Below, piece by piece: positions 1 to 8,700 of a stretch of 64,000 bases of DNA. Made by a program: the position numbers and the translations under genes. Positions within the stretch are counted from its first letter, which is position 1, and every line of letters begins with the position of its first letter. This stretch comes from DAITAZ01 sp036824045. GTDB taxonomy: Bacteria > Pseudomonadota > Gammaproteobacteria > Burkholderiales > Rhodocyclaceae. The stretch covers positions 62,001 through 126,000 of the forward strand of contig DAITAZ010000002.1 of the NCBI GenBank assembly GCA_036824045.1. The letters run 5' to 3'. Below the pieces are notes generated by a model. The model was not told the origin of the DNA. It saw nothing but the letters and a program-made list of their open reading frames with translations, and searched no databases.

Positions 1-765
1 CACTTCGCCGGCAGACAGATGCTCCCGCTGTACTGACTTGGGAGAAAACACCCCTACCTGGTCGCACAGGTGCTGAGCACCGGTAGACATGAGGAGCATC
101 TTGTCCTTCGGGCGCAGCACGCCGTCCACCACCCGCACCAGCATGACTACACCGACATAGTTATCGAACCACGAATCAATGATCAGCGCTTTCAAGGGAG
201 CCGCGGGGTCGCCCTTGGGCGGTGGCACCTTCGCGATGATCGCTTCGAGGATGTCATCCACGCCCAAGCCTGTTTTCGCGCTTGCGAGCACAGCATCGGT
301 AGCATCGATCCCGATAACATCCTCGATTTCCTGACGCGCATTATCCGGGTCGGCCGACGGCAGATCGATCTTGTTCAGGACCGGGACAACCTCCACCCCT
401 TGCTCGATGGCGGTGTAACAGTTGGCAACCGTCTGAGCCTCCACCCCCTGCGAAGCATCTACAACCAGTAAAGCTCCTTCACATGCGGCCAGGGAACGAG
501 ACACCTCGTACGAAAAATCCACGTGCCCAGGAGTGTCGATGAGGTTCAGGTTGTAACGGTGCCCATCCCGTGCGACATAGGAAAGCGCAGCAGTCTGGGC
601 CTTGATCGTAATTCCCCGTTCGCGTTCCAAATCCATGGAATCCAGTACCTGTGCCTCCATCTCCCTGTCGGAGAGTCCTCCGCACAACTGGATAATTCGG
701 TCGGCCAGGGTGGATTTGCCGTGGTCGATGTGGGCGATGATGGAAAAATTGCGTATGTGGTCCAT
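1..765 (-). CDS. lepA: Elongation factor 4 (LepA), 5' part; gene runs off the left edge
   Basis: Ribosome-associated translational GTPase (EF4) that acts on stalled or mistranslocated ribosomes. The first 255 codons are in the window and the 3' part is missing. G1 motif AHIDHGKST lies at residues 11-19, the switch motif RERGITIK near 49-56, DTPGH near 77-81, and an NKID motif follows further on. The start [12 protein letters not shown] is the usual LepA N-terminus. No Shine-Dalgarno sequence is visible before the ATG; a terminator-like hairpin with its T-run ends only 12 bases upstream. In relatives lepA is followed by lepB, rnc, era and recO, which would lie outside the window. Confidence 0.96.
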   Translation of the reverse strand, partial: MDHIRNFSIIAHIDHGKSTLADRIIQLCGGLSDREMEAQVLDSMDLERERGITIKAQTAALSYVARDGHRYNLNLIDTPGHVDFSYEVSRSLAACEGALLVVDASQGVEAQTVANCYTAIEQGVEVVPVLNKIDLPSADPDNARQEIEDVIGIDATDAVLASAKTGLGVDDILEAIIAKVPPPKGDPAAPLKALIIDSWFDNYVGVVMLVRVVDGVLRPKDKMLLMSTGAQHLCDQVGVFSPKSVQREHLSAGEV

Positions 766-777
766 GGGGGCGAACAG

Positions 778-805
778 AAAAAAGGGTGCCCCAACAGCAC
801 CCTTT
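778..805 (-). terminator. Rho-independent terminator after the glutaredoxin-like gene, inside the lepA leader
   Basis: A perfect 9-bp inverted repeat (AAAGGGTGC / GCACCCTTT, 7-base loop) is followed on the minus strand by six T. It lies after the glutaredoxin-like stop codon at 832 and just before the lepA start at 765. It would end transcription of the rpoE-rse operon, or attenuate entry into lepA. Confidence 0.8.
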
Positions 806-831
806 AGCGAATACTCACGAAAGCGCGAATT

Positions 832-1083
832 CTAGCGGAATCCCAGCAAATGGGCACGCACCGCGTCCTGGTCGAGAAAGTAGTGACACAACTCAAGCTC
901 ACCATCACAAAGGACCGGAATACGCTCCCCATAGTGATCATCCAGCACAGGGTCCGTTTCGACATCGACCAAATCAAGATCGAACCCGAACTCATCCTGC
1001 AGCGGTTTCAACTGGGCAATCAAGTCATGGCAGAGGTGGCACCACTCACGTAGGTAGACAGTGAGTATCCTACGCTGCGTCAT
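832..1083 (-). CDS. Glutaredoxin-family thioredoxin-fold protein
   Basis: Small 83-residue protein with a glutaredoxin-like fold and a CHLC redox pair at residues 15 and 18, directly after the first beta strand (ILTVYLREW). The family is the small glutaredoxin/DUF836 group found between the rse genes and lepA in betaproteobacteria; its substrate is not established. I chose the ATG at 1083 because GGAGG sits about 7 bases upstream. A longer frame starting at 1104 lacks such a site. It is probably the last gene of the rpoE operon, because a terminator follows directly. Confidence 0.85.
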   Translation of the reverse strand: MTQRRILTVYLREWCHLCHDLIAQLKPLQDEFGFDLDLVDVETDPVLDDHYGERIPVLCDGELELCHYFLDQDAVRAHLLGFR

Positions 1084-1128
1084 GGAGCTCCCTCCGGCGG
1101 ACACTTCGACGCGGTTGAACGAGAAAGC

Positions 1129-1575
1129 TTATGGAGCATTTTGACAATGCCCCCGACTGCGACTGACGAGAATCTTTGGAGCGCGAAACCCAACCACTCG
1201 CGAAACGCAGTACCAGCCAATGATACCGGCCACAGCGCCAACCAATGCCCCAGCGTCTGGGGCCAGTTGGGCACGAAAAACCAGCGTCCCACCCGCCGCC
1301 CCAACGAGCAATGAAACCAGAGGCCCTCCGTAGGCCCATGCAGCGCTTCGCCACAAATCCCCGTCACGGATCTCCAACTCCACCCAATCACCCGCACTCA
1401 GGCCAAGGCCATTGTCGACAGCGAACGTCCTACCGCCCGGCCGCCCTGTCACCTGGTTTAACAGCCCGGATTTGCAGCCGCCAGCTTCGTGGCAACGACC
1501 ACAGCCTCCGTTGTCAGCCACCGCTACCCAAGCCTTTCCAGCCTCAGACCGAGTCACTTGCGCACGGGTCTTCAT
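1129..1575 (-). CDS. rseC: RseC/MucC-family positive regulator of sigma-E
   Basis: 148-residue inner-membrane protein of the SoxR-reducing/RseC family. The N-terminal cytoplasmic part holds clustered cysteines (C25, C28 and C34), a feature of the family. Two membrane segments follow, at about residues 79-99 and 107-129. RseC homologues modulate sigma-E activity and, in enterobacteria, take part in SoxR reduction; which of these applies here is unknown. The start codon overlaps the rseB stop in an ATGA, so translation is probably coupled. The mucD/degP protease gene that often follows in this operon is absent. Confidence 0.9.
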   Translation of the reverse strand: MKTRAQVTRSEAGKAWVAVADNGGCGRCHEAGGCKSGLLNQVTGRPGGRTFAVDNGLGLSAGDWVELEIRDGDLWRSAAWAYGGPLVSLLVGAAGGTLVFRAQLAPDAGALVGAVAGIIGWYCVSRVVGFRAPKILVSRSRGHCQNAP

Positions 1576-2558
1576 TGTCTGGTTTTGGGCTCAAGCCCAT
1601 CCCCAAGCCGCTTCAATGCCGCAACGGGCACTTCGCCGATCAACGTGATCAGGCGATCACCCTGAATCCTGCGATAGACGTTAAAGGGAGAAGCCATTGA
1701 CACCCCCAGCTTCTCAGGGCGGTTCACTGCAGGCTCGATGAATACGGATATCGCCGCCAAGCCATCTGTGAATACGACCTGGTGAGCCAATTCGCCCTTC
1801 ACCGCCGCCATTGAGCGCGAAAAGACCGCGCTTTGCCAATACCCCGGAGGAACGGTCGCAAAGACCCAGTTGATGTCCTCATGCCCACTCTCCGCTGATC
1901 GGGAATGCACGATTTTCCAATCACTGGGCGTAGAGGCGAAACGGGGCTTGACGCGAGACTTGTCCACCGCTCCGATGGATATGTCAGAAAACACCAGTTG
2001 TTCGATGGTTTCATTCTTCTCGTCGAACATCCGAGACTTCAGCAGCAAGCCACTCGACACTTCCGCCCACAGAACATGGCCATAACGGAAACCGTCCAGT
2101 GGCTCGAGCACGATCGTCTGCGCATCCATGCCCGCTACGCGAGTAACCTCCCCCTTCCTCACACGATAGTAATCGCCAAGCTTCGAAAAAGACTCCGGCA
2201 CACGAGTGGGAATGACTGAAGCAGGAGCAGCCAAGCGATCAACGATCACTTTCCTTTCGGAAGGAAGAAAACAACGTACTTCTTCGTTGATCCGGACAAC
2301 CTCTCTCGGGCTCCCGTCCAAAACCTCCAGGCGTTCCTTGGAGGTTCCGCCCTCAACGAGATGGGTCACACGGGACGTCTCTGTACGCGCCCCTGACGAG
2401 TACACAAACGTTCCGGAAAAGTTGGTTTTACGGGATGCAGTCGCAATGCGTTGCAACCAAGCCATCCCATCCCCTGGAGTAGGTTCAGCGTACCCCACCG
2501 AGGGCACCACCAGCATACAAAATAGCGTCTTCAGGACGGCCCGGGAACTCAAAACCAT
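1572..2558 (-). CDS. rseB: RseB/MucB periplasmic sensor of the sigma-E pathway
   Basis: 328-residue periplasmic protein. A signal peptide (hydrophobic FCMLVVPSVGYA) is probably cleaved near residue 24, and a MucB/RseB N-terminal domain (LolA-like fold) and C-terminal domain follow. RseB binds the periplasmic domain of RseA and blocks its cleavage until it senses mislocalised lipopolysaccharide or lipoprotein. Its start overlaps the rseA stop by one base (TAATG) and its stop overlaps the rseC start, so rseA-rseB-rseC are translationally linked. The length is typical for the family. Confidence 0.93.
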   Translation of the reverse strand: MVLSSRAVLKTLFCMLVVPSVGYAEPTPGDGMAWLQRIATASRKTNFSGTFVYSSGARTETSRVTHLVEGGTSKERLEVLDGSPREVVRINEEVRCFLPSERKVIVDRLAAPASVIPTRVPESFSKLGDYYRVRKGEVTRVAGMDAQTIVLEPLDGFRYGHVLWAEVSSGLLLKSRMFDEKNETIEQLVFSDISIGAVDKSRVKPRFASTPSDWKIVHSRSAESGHEDINWVFATVPPGYWQSAVFSRSMAAVKGELAHQVVFTDGLAAISVFIEPAVNRPEKLGVSMASPFNVYRRIQGDRLITLIGEVPVAALKRLGDGLEPKTRQ

Positions 2559-3166
2559 TACTCGGCGCCCTGCCGCACATCGGCAACCGAACGGACATAA
2601 TGAGCAACCCCTCTTACTCCCGCCATGGGAGAGTAGGCCTGGTGGGCAACAAGATACTCGTTACCCGGCCCTCCTACCCCCACGCTCACCGCAGCCGCGC
2701 CACCTGCCTGCCCATCATTAGCCGCGGGAAGCGCAGAACTTCTCGCGCCAAGTGAAGGGACGGTCGAAACCACCTGCACCCCGGATGAAACAGGTACCCC
2801 CGAAGAGGCATTCATCATCTGGTGCTCCCCTACATGAGCATCCGGAGACAACGCAAGCCAGGCAACAACACCAATCCCAGCCACTGAGGCCGCAATTGGC
2901 ATAATGTAGCGCCTGGACAACTCAAATGCATGGCGCTTGACGTTGGCTGGCGCAAGCACCGTTGGCTCACTCGCCAACTGGCTCATGACCTTCTGAGTAA
3001 AGTCGAGGGACACATCAACTCTCTGCCCCCGCACACAGTCGCCGATCAAGTGCCACGTGTCCCAATCGTCTTTCAAAGCCGCATCCGACTTTAGCGCTTG
3101 CAAGACGCCTGCCGAAAGATGCTCCTCAAGGGCACCATCCATGAGTTCAGAGAGCTTCTGCTTCAT
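2558..3166 (-). CDS. rseA: Anti-sigma-E factor RseA/MucA
   Basis: About 202 residues. The N-terminal cytoplasmic anti-sigma domain begins MKQKLSELMDG and contains the WHLIGDCVRG segment. One membrane helix (YIMPIAASVAGIGVVAWLAL) near the middle and a periplasmic tail follow. RseA holds RpoE at the membrane until DegS/RseP-type proteolysis releases it. I placed the start at 3166, where the conserved N-terminus begins, rather than at the in-frame codon at 3223, which would overlap rpoE. The gene starts 4 bases after rpoE, the usual sigma/anti-sigma coupling. Confidence 0.93.
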   Translation of the reverse strand: MKQKLSELMDGALEEHLSAGVLQALKSDAALKDDWDTWHLIGDCVRGQRVDVSLDFTQKVMSQLASEPTVLAPANVKRHAFELSRRYIMPIAASVAGIGVVAWLALSPDAHVGEHQMMNASSGVPVSSGVQVVSTVPSLGARSSALPAANDGQAGGAAAVSVGVGGPGNEYLVAHQAYSPMAGVRGVAHYVRSVADVRQGAE

Positions 3167-3170
3167 CTTC

Positions 3171-3770
3171 TTACCACCGTTTATCTGGCGATGTATCAAG
3201 TAGCGGCCGGAGTCGAGCAGCAATCGCCTCCCTCGCCCTGAAAATTCGGGAACGCACCGTGCCGATCGGGCAATCCATGATTCGGGAGATATCTTCGTAG
3301 CTCAAGCCTTCAATCTCACGCAGCGTAATCGCAACTCTCAGTTCCTCCGGAAGCGCTTCCATTGCCGCATTGACGGTTTCACCAATTTGCTTGGACTGCA
3401 GTACGCGCTCGGGGGTATTGATGTCACGGAGCTGACCGCCGTCTTCATAGGTTTCCGCCTCCTCGGAATCCAGATCTGTCGCCGTCGGAACCCGACGACC
3501 CTGAGAGACCAGGAAATTCTTGGCCGTGTTGACTCCTATCCTGTACAGCCATGTATAAAAGGCACTGTCTCCCCGGAACGACGGCAACGCCCGATAAGCC
3601 TTGATAAACGCCTCTTGCGCCACGTCTTCGACTTCCGCGGGATCCCTGATCAGCCGCGACAGCAACCGTACCAACTTTCTCTGGTACTTGGAGACGAGCA
3701 AGCCAAAAGCCTGCTTATCCCCACGTTGAGCGCGCTCAACCAGTTGTTGGTCTGCCTCGCGATCATTCAT
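3171..3770 (-). CDS. rpoE: RNA polymerase sigma factor RpoE (ECF, extracytoplasmic stress)
   Basis: 199-residue ECF sigma factor. Region 2 includes DVAQEAFIKAYRAL and the -10-binding segment SAFYTWLYRI. Region 4 carries a helix-turn-helix (SYEDISRIMDCPIGTVRSR) that reads the -35 element. It directs the envelope-stress regulon and is restrained by the next gene, rseA. It heads the minus-strand operon rpoE-rseA-rseB-rseC-glutaredoxin. The 280 bases upstream (3771-4050) are shared with the rightward tRNA-Val promoter. I looked there for a sigma-E autoregulatory site (GAACTT-N16-TCTGA) and found no convincing match. Confidence 0.97.
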   Translation of the reverse strand: MNDREADQQLVERAQRGDKQAFGLLVSKYQRKLVRLLSRLIRDPAEVEDVAQEAFIKAYRALPSFRGDSAFYTWLYRIGVNTAKNFLVSQGRRVPTATDLDSEEAETYEDGGQLRDINTPERVLQSKQIGETVNAAMEALPEELRVAITLREIEGLSYEDISRIMDCPIGTVRSRIFRAREAIAARLRPLLDTSPDKRW

Positions 3771-4010
3771 CCAAAGTTACCCGCATAAATACACCTGGCA
3801 TGTCCCATTTTTTGAGGGTCACCAAGTATACCTGAAGGTATTCAGCGCCTTTGGCCTCCGTTAGCTGATCTGTACGTAGAGGAAGACAGAAGGAGATCAC
3901 AATAGTTCAGCCGCGAGCGGTCTTCGCCAACAAGAGTTAGCCTAGATCAAACGAACACTACGCCCACCAGAAATTCGTCGCTCAACTCCCGCGAACGACA
4001 TGGAAAATAG

Positions 4011-4039
4011 TTGACCCACAGTACGACCTCCCGTATAGT
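4011..4039 (+). promoter_or_regulatory. Sigma-70 promoter of tRNA-Val
   Basis: TTGACC at 4011-4016 and TATAGT at 4034-4039 are separated by 17 bases, close to consensus. The tRNA begins 11 bases after the -10 box. Confidence 0.85.
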
Positions 4040-4050
4040 TCGCGGCCTTC

Positions 4051-4125
4051 GGGCGGTTAGCTCAGGGGTAGAGCACTGCCTTCACACGGCAGGGGTCACT
4101 GGTTCGATCCCAGTATCGCCCACCA
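4051..4125 (+). tRNA. tRNA-Val (anticodon CAC)
   Basis: 75 bases including an encoded CCA end. Acceptor arm GGGCGGT pairs with ATCGCCC. The anticodon stem CTGCC/GGCAG encloses loop TTCACAC, giving anticodon CAC (codon GTG). The T arm carries GGTTCGATCCC. It is a single-gene unit with its own promoter and terminator. Confidence 0.97.
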
Positions 4126-4130
4126 GAACA

Positions 4131-4158
4131 AAAGGCCAGCAGAAATGCTGGCCTTTTT
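4131..4158 (+). terminator. Rho-independent terminator of tRNA-Val
   Basis: An 11-bp perfect stem (AAAGGCCAGCA / TGCTGGCCTTT) with a GAAA tetraloop runs into a T5 tract, 5 bases after the tRNA CCA end. Confidence 0.9.
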
Positions 4159-4178
4159 ACTTCGTGTTCTCCCGAGTC

Positions 4179-4745
4179 CTACCTGGCGCTGTAGCGAACA
4201 TGGCGCGTTACAGAAACCAACTTGTTACATTGATCACAAGTAACTTGTACGGCCACCCCGTCAATCGGGGCCTCCGGTGCCAGCTCCGATAGGCGTGCTC
4301 CGCAATGCGGGCAGATGGGACGCCGCGATCTGGCGCGCTGCAAAGAAACCTCGGTACGCTCCCAGGCTTGGTACAACATATCCATCCTGGACCGCGCAGT
4401 GCCCTCCTCCGAAAAAATATAGTCGGTCACAGCTGAATAAAGGGCATCAAGCGCGCTGTTCTCCATGTGCAAGCGATGGAGTTGCTCCTTCCCACAAAGA
4501 TGCTCCTTGTAGGCTCTCAGTAATGCTGGGGCAGCATCGCGAAGAGCAGCCACATACTCCCGATTCATCACCCCCTCAGTGTCATAACCTAACGGGAGAT
4601 CCTCGCCATCCCACGGCCCAGGCGTGGCAGCTCCTTCTAATAGCTCCAGCTCGCGAACATCAAACTCCTCCACCCAATCAGGCAAAGCCTCTCCCCCATC
4701 GTCACCTGTGATGCCTGGCGGGTTACCAACAATCTTGTTCTGCAC
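4179..4745 (-). CDS. Orphan protein with a phage-type TPGPW motif and a C-terminal zinc ribbon
   Basis: 188-residue protein of unknown function. Residues 41-45 read TPGPW, and a helix NREYVAALRDAAPALL follows at 61-76. This combination resembles the ead/Ea22-like accessory proteins common in phages. The C-terminal part is a putative zinc ribbon with CPHCG at 145-149 and CDQC at 170-173; the two CxxC knuckles are about 22 residues apart. It lies between tRNA-Val and the PilZ gene with no functional partner in view. A position beside a tRNA plus a phage-like motif suggests a leftover of an integrated element, but I see no integrase and no second copy of the tRNA 3' end. Confidence 0.7.
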   Translation of the reverse strand: MQNKIVGNPPGITGDDGGEALPDWVEEFDVRELELLEGAATPGPWDGEDLPLGYDTEGVMNREYVAALRDAAPALLRAYKEHLCGKEQLHRLHMENSALDALYSAVTDYIFSEEGTARSRMDMLYQAWERTEVSLQRARSRRPICPHCGARLSELAPEAPIDGVAVQVTCDQCNKLVSVTRHVRYSAR

Positions 4746-4818
4746 ATTGCACCTGGGTCGTGGATCTCTCCGGGTTCTTCATTACGCAAATCTATAACGC
4801 CCGTGACGCATCTGCATT

Positions 4819-5664
4819 CTAAGCAAATCCGCTCTCACGCGCTTTCCTATCCCGTTCCGCACGCATTACGTACTTCTGGATCATGCCCTGCTGAGACGCA
4901 GGTAGATCGACGAACTCGCACCCCGCCCTGTGCATGAAGGATCCATCCTTCTCAGTGAGTCGAAACACGTTCTTCACTCTCAGCGTAGCGTGTATATGCC
5001 CCCCATCTGGCAAGGCGATGTGGCACCCCTTTAGTTCCTGATCAGCCGAAAGCGAGAACTTCTCCGGCTGCTCCATGAGTAACGCCACACCACCTCCCGA
5101 TATATCGATTACAGGGGCGCTGACGACCCGGGTACGTTCTCCACGCTCCGCCGCCGGATGCCTTATCTGCGCGCGCAACTCTTGCGAAGCGGGCGCAATG
5201 AGCCGATAGAACTCCCTGCGCTGCAGACGCAGCACTGATCGAGGAAGATCAGCCCGAAACGCCTTCTTTCCTTCGTGATCAATCAACACTACGTTGTCAG
5301 CATGGAACTGAATTCGGACCCCTTCGAGCTGTGTCACGCACCGGAGCTTACCGCAACTGGCAATCCTCGAATTCACTTCGGAATTTCCAAAAGCGTCAAG
5401 CAATATGAAGCTATCGAAGCCCGCATAGGTTGTTGGCAACAGCGTCGTCGGAACGACTTCACTGCGAACACCATAAATTCCAGTAACGAGTGTTTGCTTC
5501 TGCGCCAACACCCATAGCAGCGACTGAACGGCCAAGGGTTCGCTGAGAATGAATCGGCTTTCGTCCGTTGCCTGCATAAGTTCGATGAGCGGTACAAATT
5601 CGACGGAGGTGCCCATCTCCATCTCCGAGGATGTGGTGAGAATCCCCAGCTTACCGAACACCAA
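4819..5664 (-). CDS. YcgR-like PilZ-domain c-di-GMP receptor
   Basis: 281-residue protein with a YcgR-type N-terminal domain (about residues 15-140) and a C-terminal PilZ domain. The c-di-GMP-binding signature is present: an arginine-rich RREFYRL at 149-155 and DISGGG at 187-192. YcgR proteins bind c-di-GMP and slow the flagellar motor or alter surface behaviour. No flagellar gene lies in the window, so the target is unknown. In-frame methionines at residues 15 and 17 are alternative starts. The gene ends an apparent minus-strand series after rlmB. Confidence 0.85.
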   Translation of the reverse strand: MVFGKLGILTTSSEMEMGTSVEFVPLIELMQATDESRFILSEPLAVQSLLWVLAQKQTLVTGIYGVRSEVVPTTLLPTTYAGFDSFILLDAFGNSEVNSRIASCGKLRCVTQLEGVRIQFHADNVVLIDHEGKKAFRADLPRSVLRLQRREFYRLIAPASQELRAQIRHPAAERGERTRVVSAPVIDISGGGVALLMEQPEKFSLSADQELKGCHIALPDGGHIHATLRVKNVFRLTEKDGSFMHRAGCEFVDLPASQQGMIQKYVMRAERDRKARESGFA

Positions 5665-5720
5665 GCCGCCTCCCCCGGCCGAGGAGCGGCCAAGGTCGCG
5701 GCCAATTCATCAGTGAGCCG

Positions 5721-6473
5721 TCAGCATCCTGCGCTCGCGTTTGTCCGCTGCCGCCGGGCTTCATACAGACAGATCCCGGAGGCCACGGATACATTGAGGC
5801 TTTCCACCAAGCCAAACATTGGAATTCGCGCCAGTTGATCGCAGGTTTCTCGGGTCAGACGCCGCAGTCCGCTCCCTTCGGCACCCAAAACCCACGCAAC
5901 CCCACCCTTCTGATCAATGTGATAAAGGTCTGCATCAGCCTCTGCGGCAGCACCAATCGTCCATATATCCCGTTCGTGAAGGTCTCTGAGTGTTCGTGCC
6001 AAGTTTGTAACCGTGACATACGGCACAGTATCAGCTGCTCCACAAGCCACCTTTGCCGCTACCGCGGACAGCCCAACCGCCTTGTCCTTTGGTGCAATTA
6101 CTGCGTGGGCGCCCGCCCCATCTGCCACTCGGAGGCAGGCACCGAGATTGTGAGGATCCTGGATGCCATCCAGCACCAAAAACAAAGGCGGCTCTGCAAG
6201 CCCTTCAAGAACATGATCGATTGTCAGCACTCGCTGACGGCCATCCACCCGTGCCACGACACCCTGGTGCCGACCATGGCCAGCCATTCCGTCCAGTCGG
6301 ACGCTGTTTGCAGGGATCACACGAACTCCGAGCAGTTCCGTTTGCCTGAGGAGATCTCTCACGCGGGGATCTTGGCGTTGCTCGGCAACAAATACCTCCA
6401 AGACGGCCTCAGGATCCTGACGCAGTTTGGACAATACGGCATGAAAGCCATAGATCAGGCGGGTTTCAGCCAC
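5721..6473 (-). CDS. rlmB: 23S rRNA (guanosine-2'-O-)-methyltransferase RlmB
   Basis: 250-residue SPOUT-class enzyme that methylates G2251 in the 23S rRNA P loop. The N-terminal L30e-like substrate domain is followed by the knotted SPOUT domain, with LDGIQDPHNLGACLR, GAEGSGLRRL and the C-terminal NVSVASGICLYEARR motif. I chose a GTG start at 6473, 7 bases after AAGGAG, which gives the normal N-terminus VAETRLIYGFHAV. It overlaps the rnr stop by 8 bases. The longer frame opening at 6527 would overlap rnr by over 60 bases. Confidence 0.93.
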   Translation of the reverse strand: MAETRLIYGFHAVLSKLRQDPEAVLEVFVAEQRQDPRVRDLLRQTELLGVRVIPANSVRLDGMAGHGRHQGVVARVDGRQRVLTIDHVLEGLAEPPLFLVLDGIQDPHNLGACLRVADGAGAHAVIAPKDKAVGLSAVAAKVACGAADTVPYVTVTNLARTLRDLHERDIWTIGAAAEADADLYHIDQKGGVAWVLGAEGSGLRRLTRETCDQLARIPMFGLVESLNVSVASGICLYEARRQRTNASAGC

Positions 6474-8700
6474 GTTTGGGCTCCTTGAATTGAGCACGCC
6501 TACCTTGCTTCTTGCTGGGCAATTCATCGATCAGCCTGAAATCGATCTTTGACGTCTCCATATCCACCCGAACCAACTGCACATCCACACGATCCGACAA
6601 CCGGAATCGGCGACCGGATCGCTCGCCAACCATCTGGTGTTTGGCATCATCGTAATGAAAATAATCTGCACCCAATTCTGACACGTGGACCAATCCTTCA
6701 ACGAATACACCATCCAGTGCGACAAATATTCCAAACGGCACAACTGCAGATACACTTCCCGAAAAACATTCTCCAATTCTGTCGCGCATGTAATAGCACT
6801 TTAGCCATGCCTCAACATCCCGGGTAGCTTCATCTGCACGCCTTTCAGTTTGCGAGCAATGCAAGCCAATCTCATCCCAATCTCCAGGAGCATAGGTTTC
6901 ATTTTGCAAGCATGCCTTGATACAGCGATGAACAAGCAGGTCCGGATAGCGTCGAATCGGAGAGGTAAAATGTGTGTAAGCTTCATATGCCAGCCCAAAA
7001 TGTCCCACATTATCTGGGCTGTACATTGCCTGGCGCAAAGATCTGAGCATCACGACCTGAATCAGGTGGCGATCGGGGCGCCCTTCGATTCGAGTAAGCA
7101 AATCGGCGTAGTCCCGTGCTTTCGGCTCCGCCCCCCCTTTCAGCTCCAATCCAAACTCTTTCAGGAACGCCCTCAGCTTCTCCAGCTTTTCCACAGAGGG
7201 GCCTTCGTGTATCCGGAACAGCCCCGCATGCTGACTGGTACAGAGAAGATCAGAAGCGCACACATTGGCTGCAAGCATGCACTCCTCGATCAGTCTGTGA
7301 GCATCATTTCTTTCATAGGGGAGTATTCTGGAAATCTTTCCTTGGTCATCGAACTCCATGCGAGTTTCGACGGTTTCAAAATCGATCGCACCCCGCTTCT
7401 CTCTTGCGGCAAGTAACACCCGGAATACCTCGTCAAGGCATTGGAGATGCGGAAGCAACCCTGCCAGCCGATGCAATGTTTCGGGGTCACCAAGATAGAG
7501 CGCAGCAGCCACCTCGGTATATGTCAAGCGAGCGTGGGACCAGATTACAGCAGGGTAGAAACGGTAGGTCGTGACACAACCCGTCCGGTCAACTGTCATA
7601 TCACAAGCCATCGCCAGCCGTTCGGCTTCCGGAACAAGCGAACACAAGCCATTGGAAAGTTTTTCCGGAAGCATTGGTATCACTCGCCTGGGAAAATACA
7701 CGGAGTTGCCCCGTTCACGCGCTCCTTCATCGAGTGCTGAGTCATCCCTCACGTAATGGCTGACGTCCGCAATGGCCACGATGAGCCGGAATCCATCATC
7801 GAGACGTTCGCAATAGACCGCATCGTCGAAATCCTTTGCGGTCTCCCCATCGATGGTGACCAAAGGGAACTTTGTGAGATCTTCCCTTCCTTTCCAATCT
7901 TTCTTGCGAACCGCTACAGGAAGTCTTCTCGCCTCAAGCTTTACTGCACTGGAAAATTCAAACGGTAAGGCATGCTTACGGAGCGCAATCTCGATCTCCA
8001 TGCCAGGATCCGCATAATCCCCAAGTACCTCAACAACCTTTCCCATCGGTTGCGCATGCTTTGATGGCTGTTCAATCAGCTCCACGGTCACAACCTGTCC
8101 CGGGCGAGGTTTCTTCCTGGAGCCCGGAGCTAGCAGAATGTCCTGATTGATCTTCCGGTTCTCAGCCACGACAAATAGCAGCCCATGCTCGTCAAAAACC
8201 CGGCCCACCAATCTTGAATTTGCGCGGGCGAGTACTTCGACAACTTGCCCCTCGGGCCTGCCTCGACGGTCCATCCCTCCGATTCGGACCAGCGCGATGT
8301 CTCCATGCAAGACTTGCCGCATCTCCTTCGGGCCGAGGAACACGTCTGGTCCGTCGTTGTCGGGGATGAGGAATCCATATCCGTCGGGATGCCCTTCAAC
8401 GCGTCCTTGAATCAGGTCCGCTTTAGCAGAAATAAGGTACGCATTCCTGCGGTTCTGGAACAATTGCCCATCGCGGCACATCGCCCCGAGACGCCTGGCA
8501 AACAGATCGAGTTCCTTTTGCTTGATATCCAGCAGCACAGCGAGCTCTTCCAAAGGCAGGGGCGCTCCTCGGGCTTCAAGCGTGCTAAGAATGTACTCTC
8601 GGCTAGGAAGTGGGTGGTCGTAGTTGGCCAATTCGCGTTGTAGGTAAGGATCTGCACTACGCACTTCACTCAGTGCCGTTTTTATAAAGCGTTTAGTCAT
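6466..8700 (-). CDS. rnr: Ribonuclease R
   Basis: 744-residue 3'-to-5' exoribonuclease of the RNB/RNase II family. An N-terminal helical RNase B OB domain and cold-shock domains come first. The RNB catalytic domain carries the acidic cluster DGETAKDFDDAVYCE, and an S1 domain (IGECFSGSVSAVVPFGIFV) lies near the C-terminus. RNase R degrades structured RNA, including rRNA and mRNA fragments. The start MTKRFIKTALSE at 8700 is preferred. Longer frames would run through the divergent tRNA-Leu and its promoter. The -35 box of that promoter overlaps this start codon. Confidence 0.95.
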   Translation of the reverse strand: MTKRFIKTALSEVRSADPYLQRELANYDHPLPSREYILSTLEARGAPLPLEELAVLLDIKQKELDLFARRLGAMCRDGQLFQNRRNAYLISAKADLIQGRVEGHPDGYGFLIPDNDGPDVFLGPKEMRQVLHGDIALVRIGGMDRRGRPEGQVVEVLARANSRLVGRVFDEHGLLFVVAENRKINQDILLAPGSRKKPRPGQVVTVELIEQPSKHAQPMGKVVEVLGDYADPGMEIEIALRKHALPFEFSSAVKLEARRLPVAVRKKDWKGREDLTKFPLVTIDGETAKDFDDAVYCERLDDGFRLIVAIADVSHYVRDDSALDEGARERGNSVYFPRRVIPMLPEKLSNGLCSLVPEAERLAMACDMTVDRTGCVTTYRFYPAVIWSHARLTYTEVAAALYLGDPETLHRLAGLLPHLQCLDEVFRVLLAAREKRGAIDFETVETRMEFDDQGKISRILPYERNDAHRLIEECMLAANVCASDLLCTSQHAGLFRIHEGPSVEKLEKLRAFLKEFGLELKGGAEPKARDYADLLTRIEGRPDRHLIQVVMLRSLRQAMYSPDNVGHFGLAYEAYTHFTSPIRRYPDLLVHRCIKACLQNETYAPGDWDEIGLHCSQTERRADEATRDVEAWLKCYYMRDRIGECFSGSVSAVVPFGIFVALDGVFVEGLVHVSELGADYFHYDDAKHQMVGERSGRRFRLSDRVDVQLVRVDMETSKIDFRLIDELPSKKQGRRAQFKEPKRG

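Noticed and set aside
3829..3840. Inverted repeat TACC-TGAA-GGTA upstream of rpoE
   Set aside because: The arms are only 4 bp; such repeats are expected by chance.
3771..3960. Search for a sigma-E autoregulated promoter of rpoE
   Set aside because: Only partial matches with wrong spacing were found (for example GAACTA followed by TCTGT after 12 bases).
4126..4745. Possible att site after tRNA-Val
   Set aside because: I found no second copy of the tRNA 3' end and no integrase gene, so integration cannot be supported.
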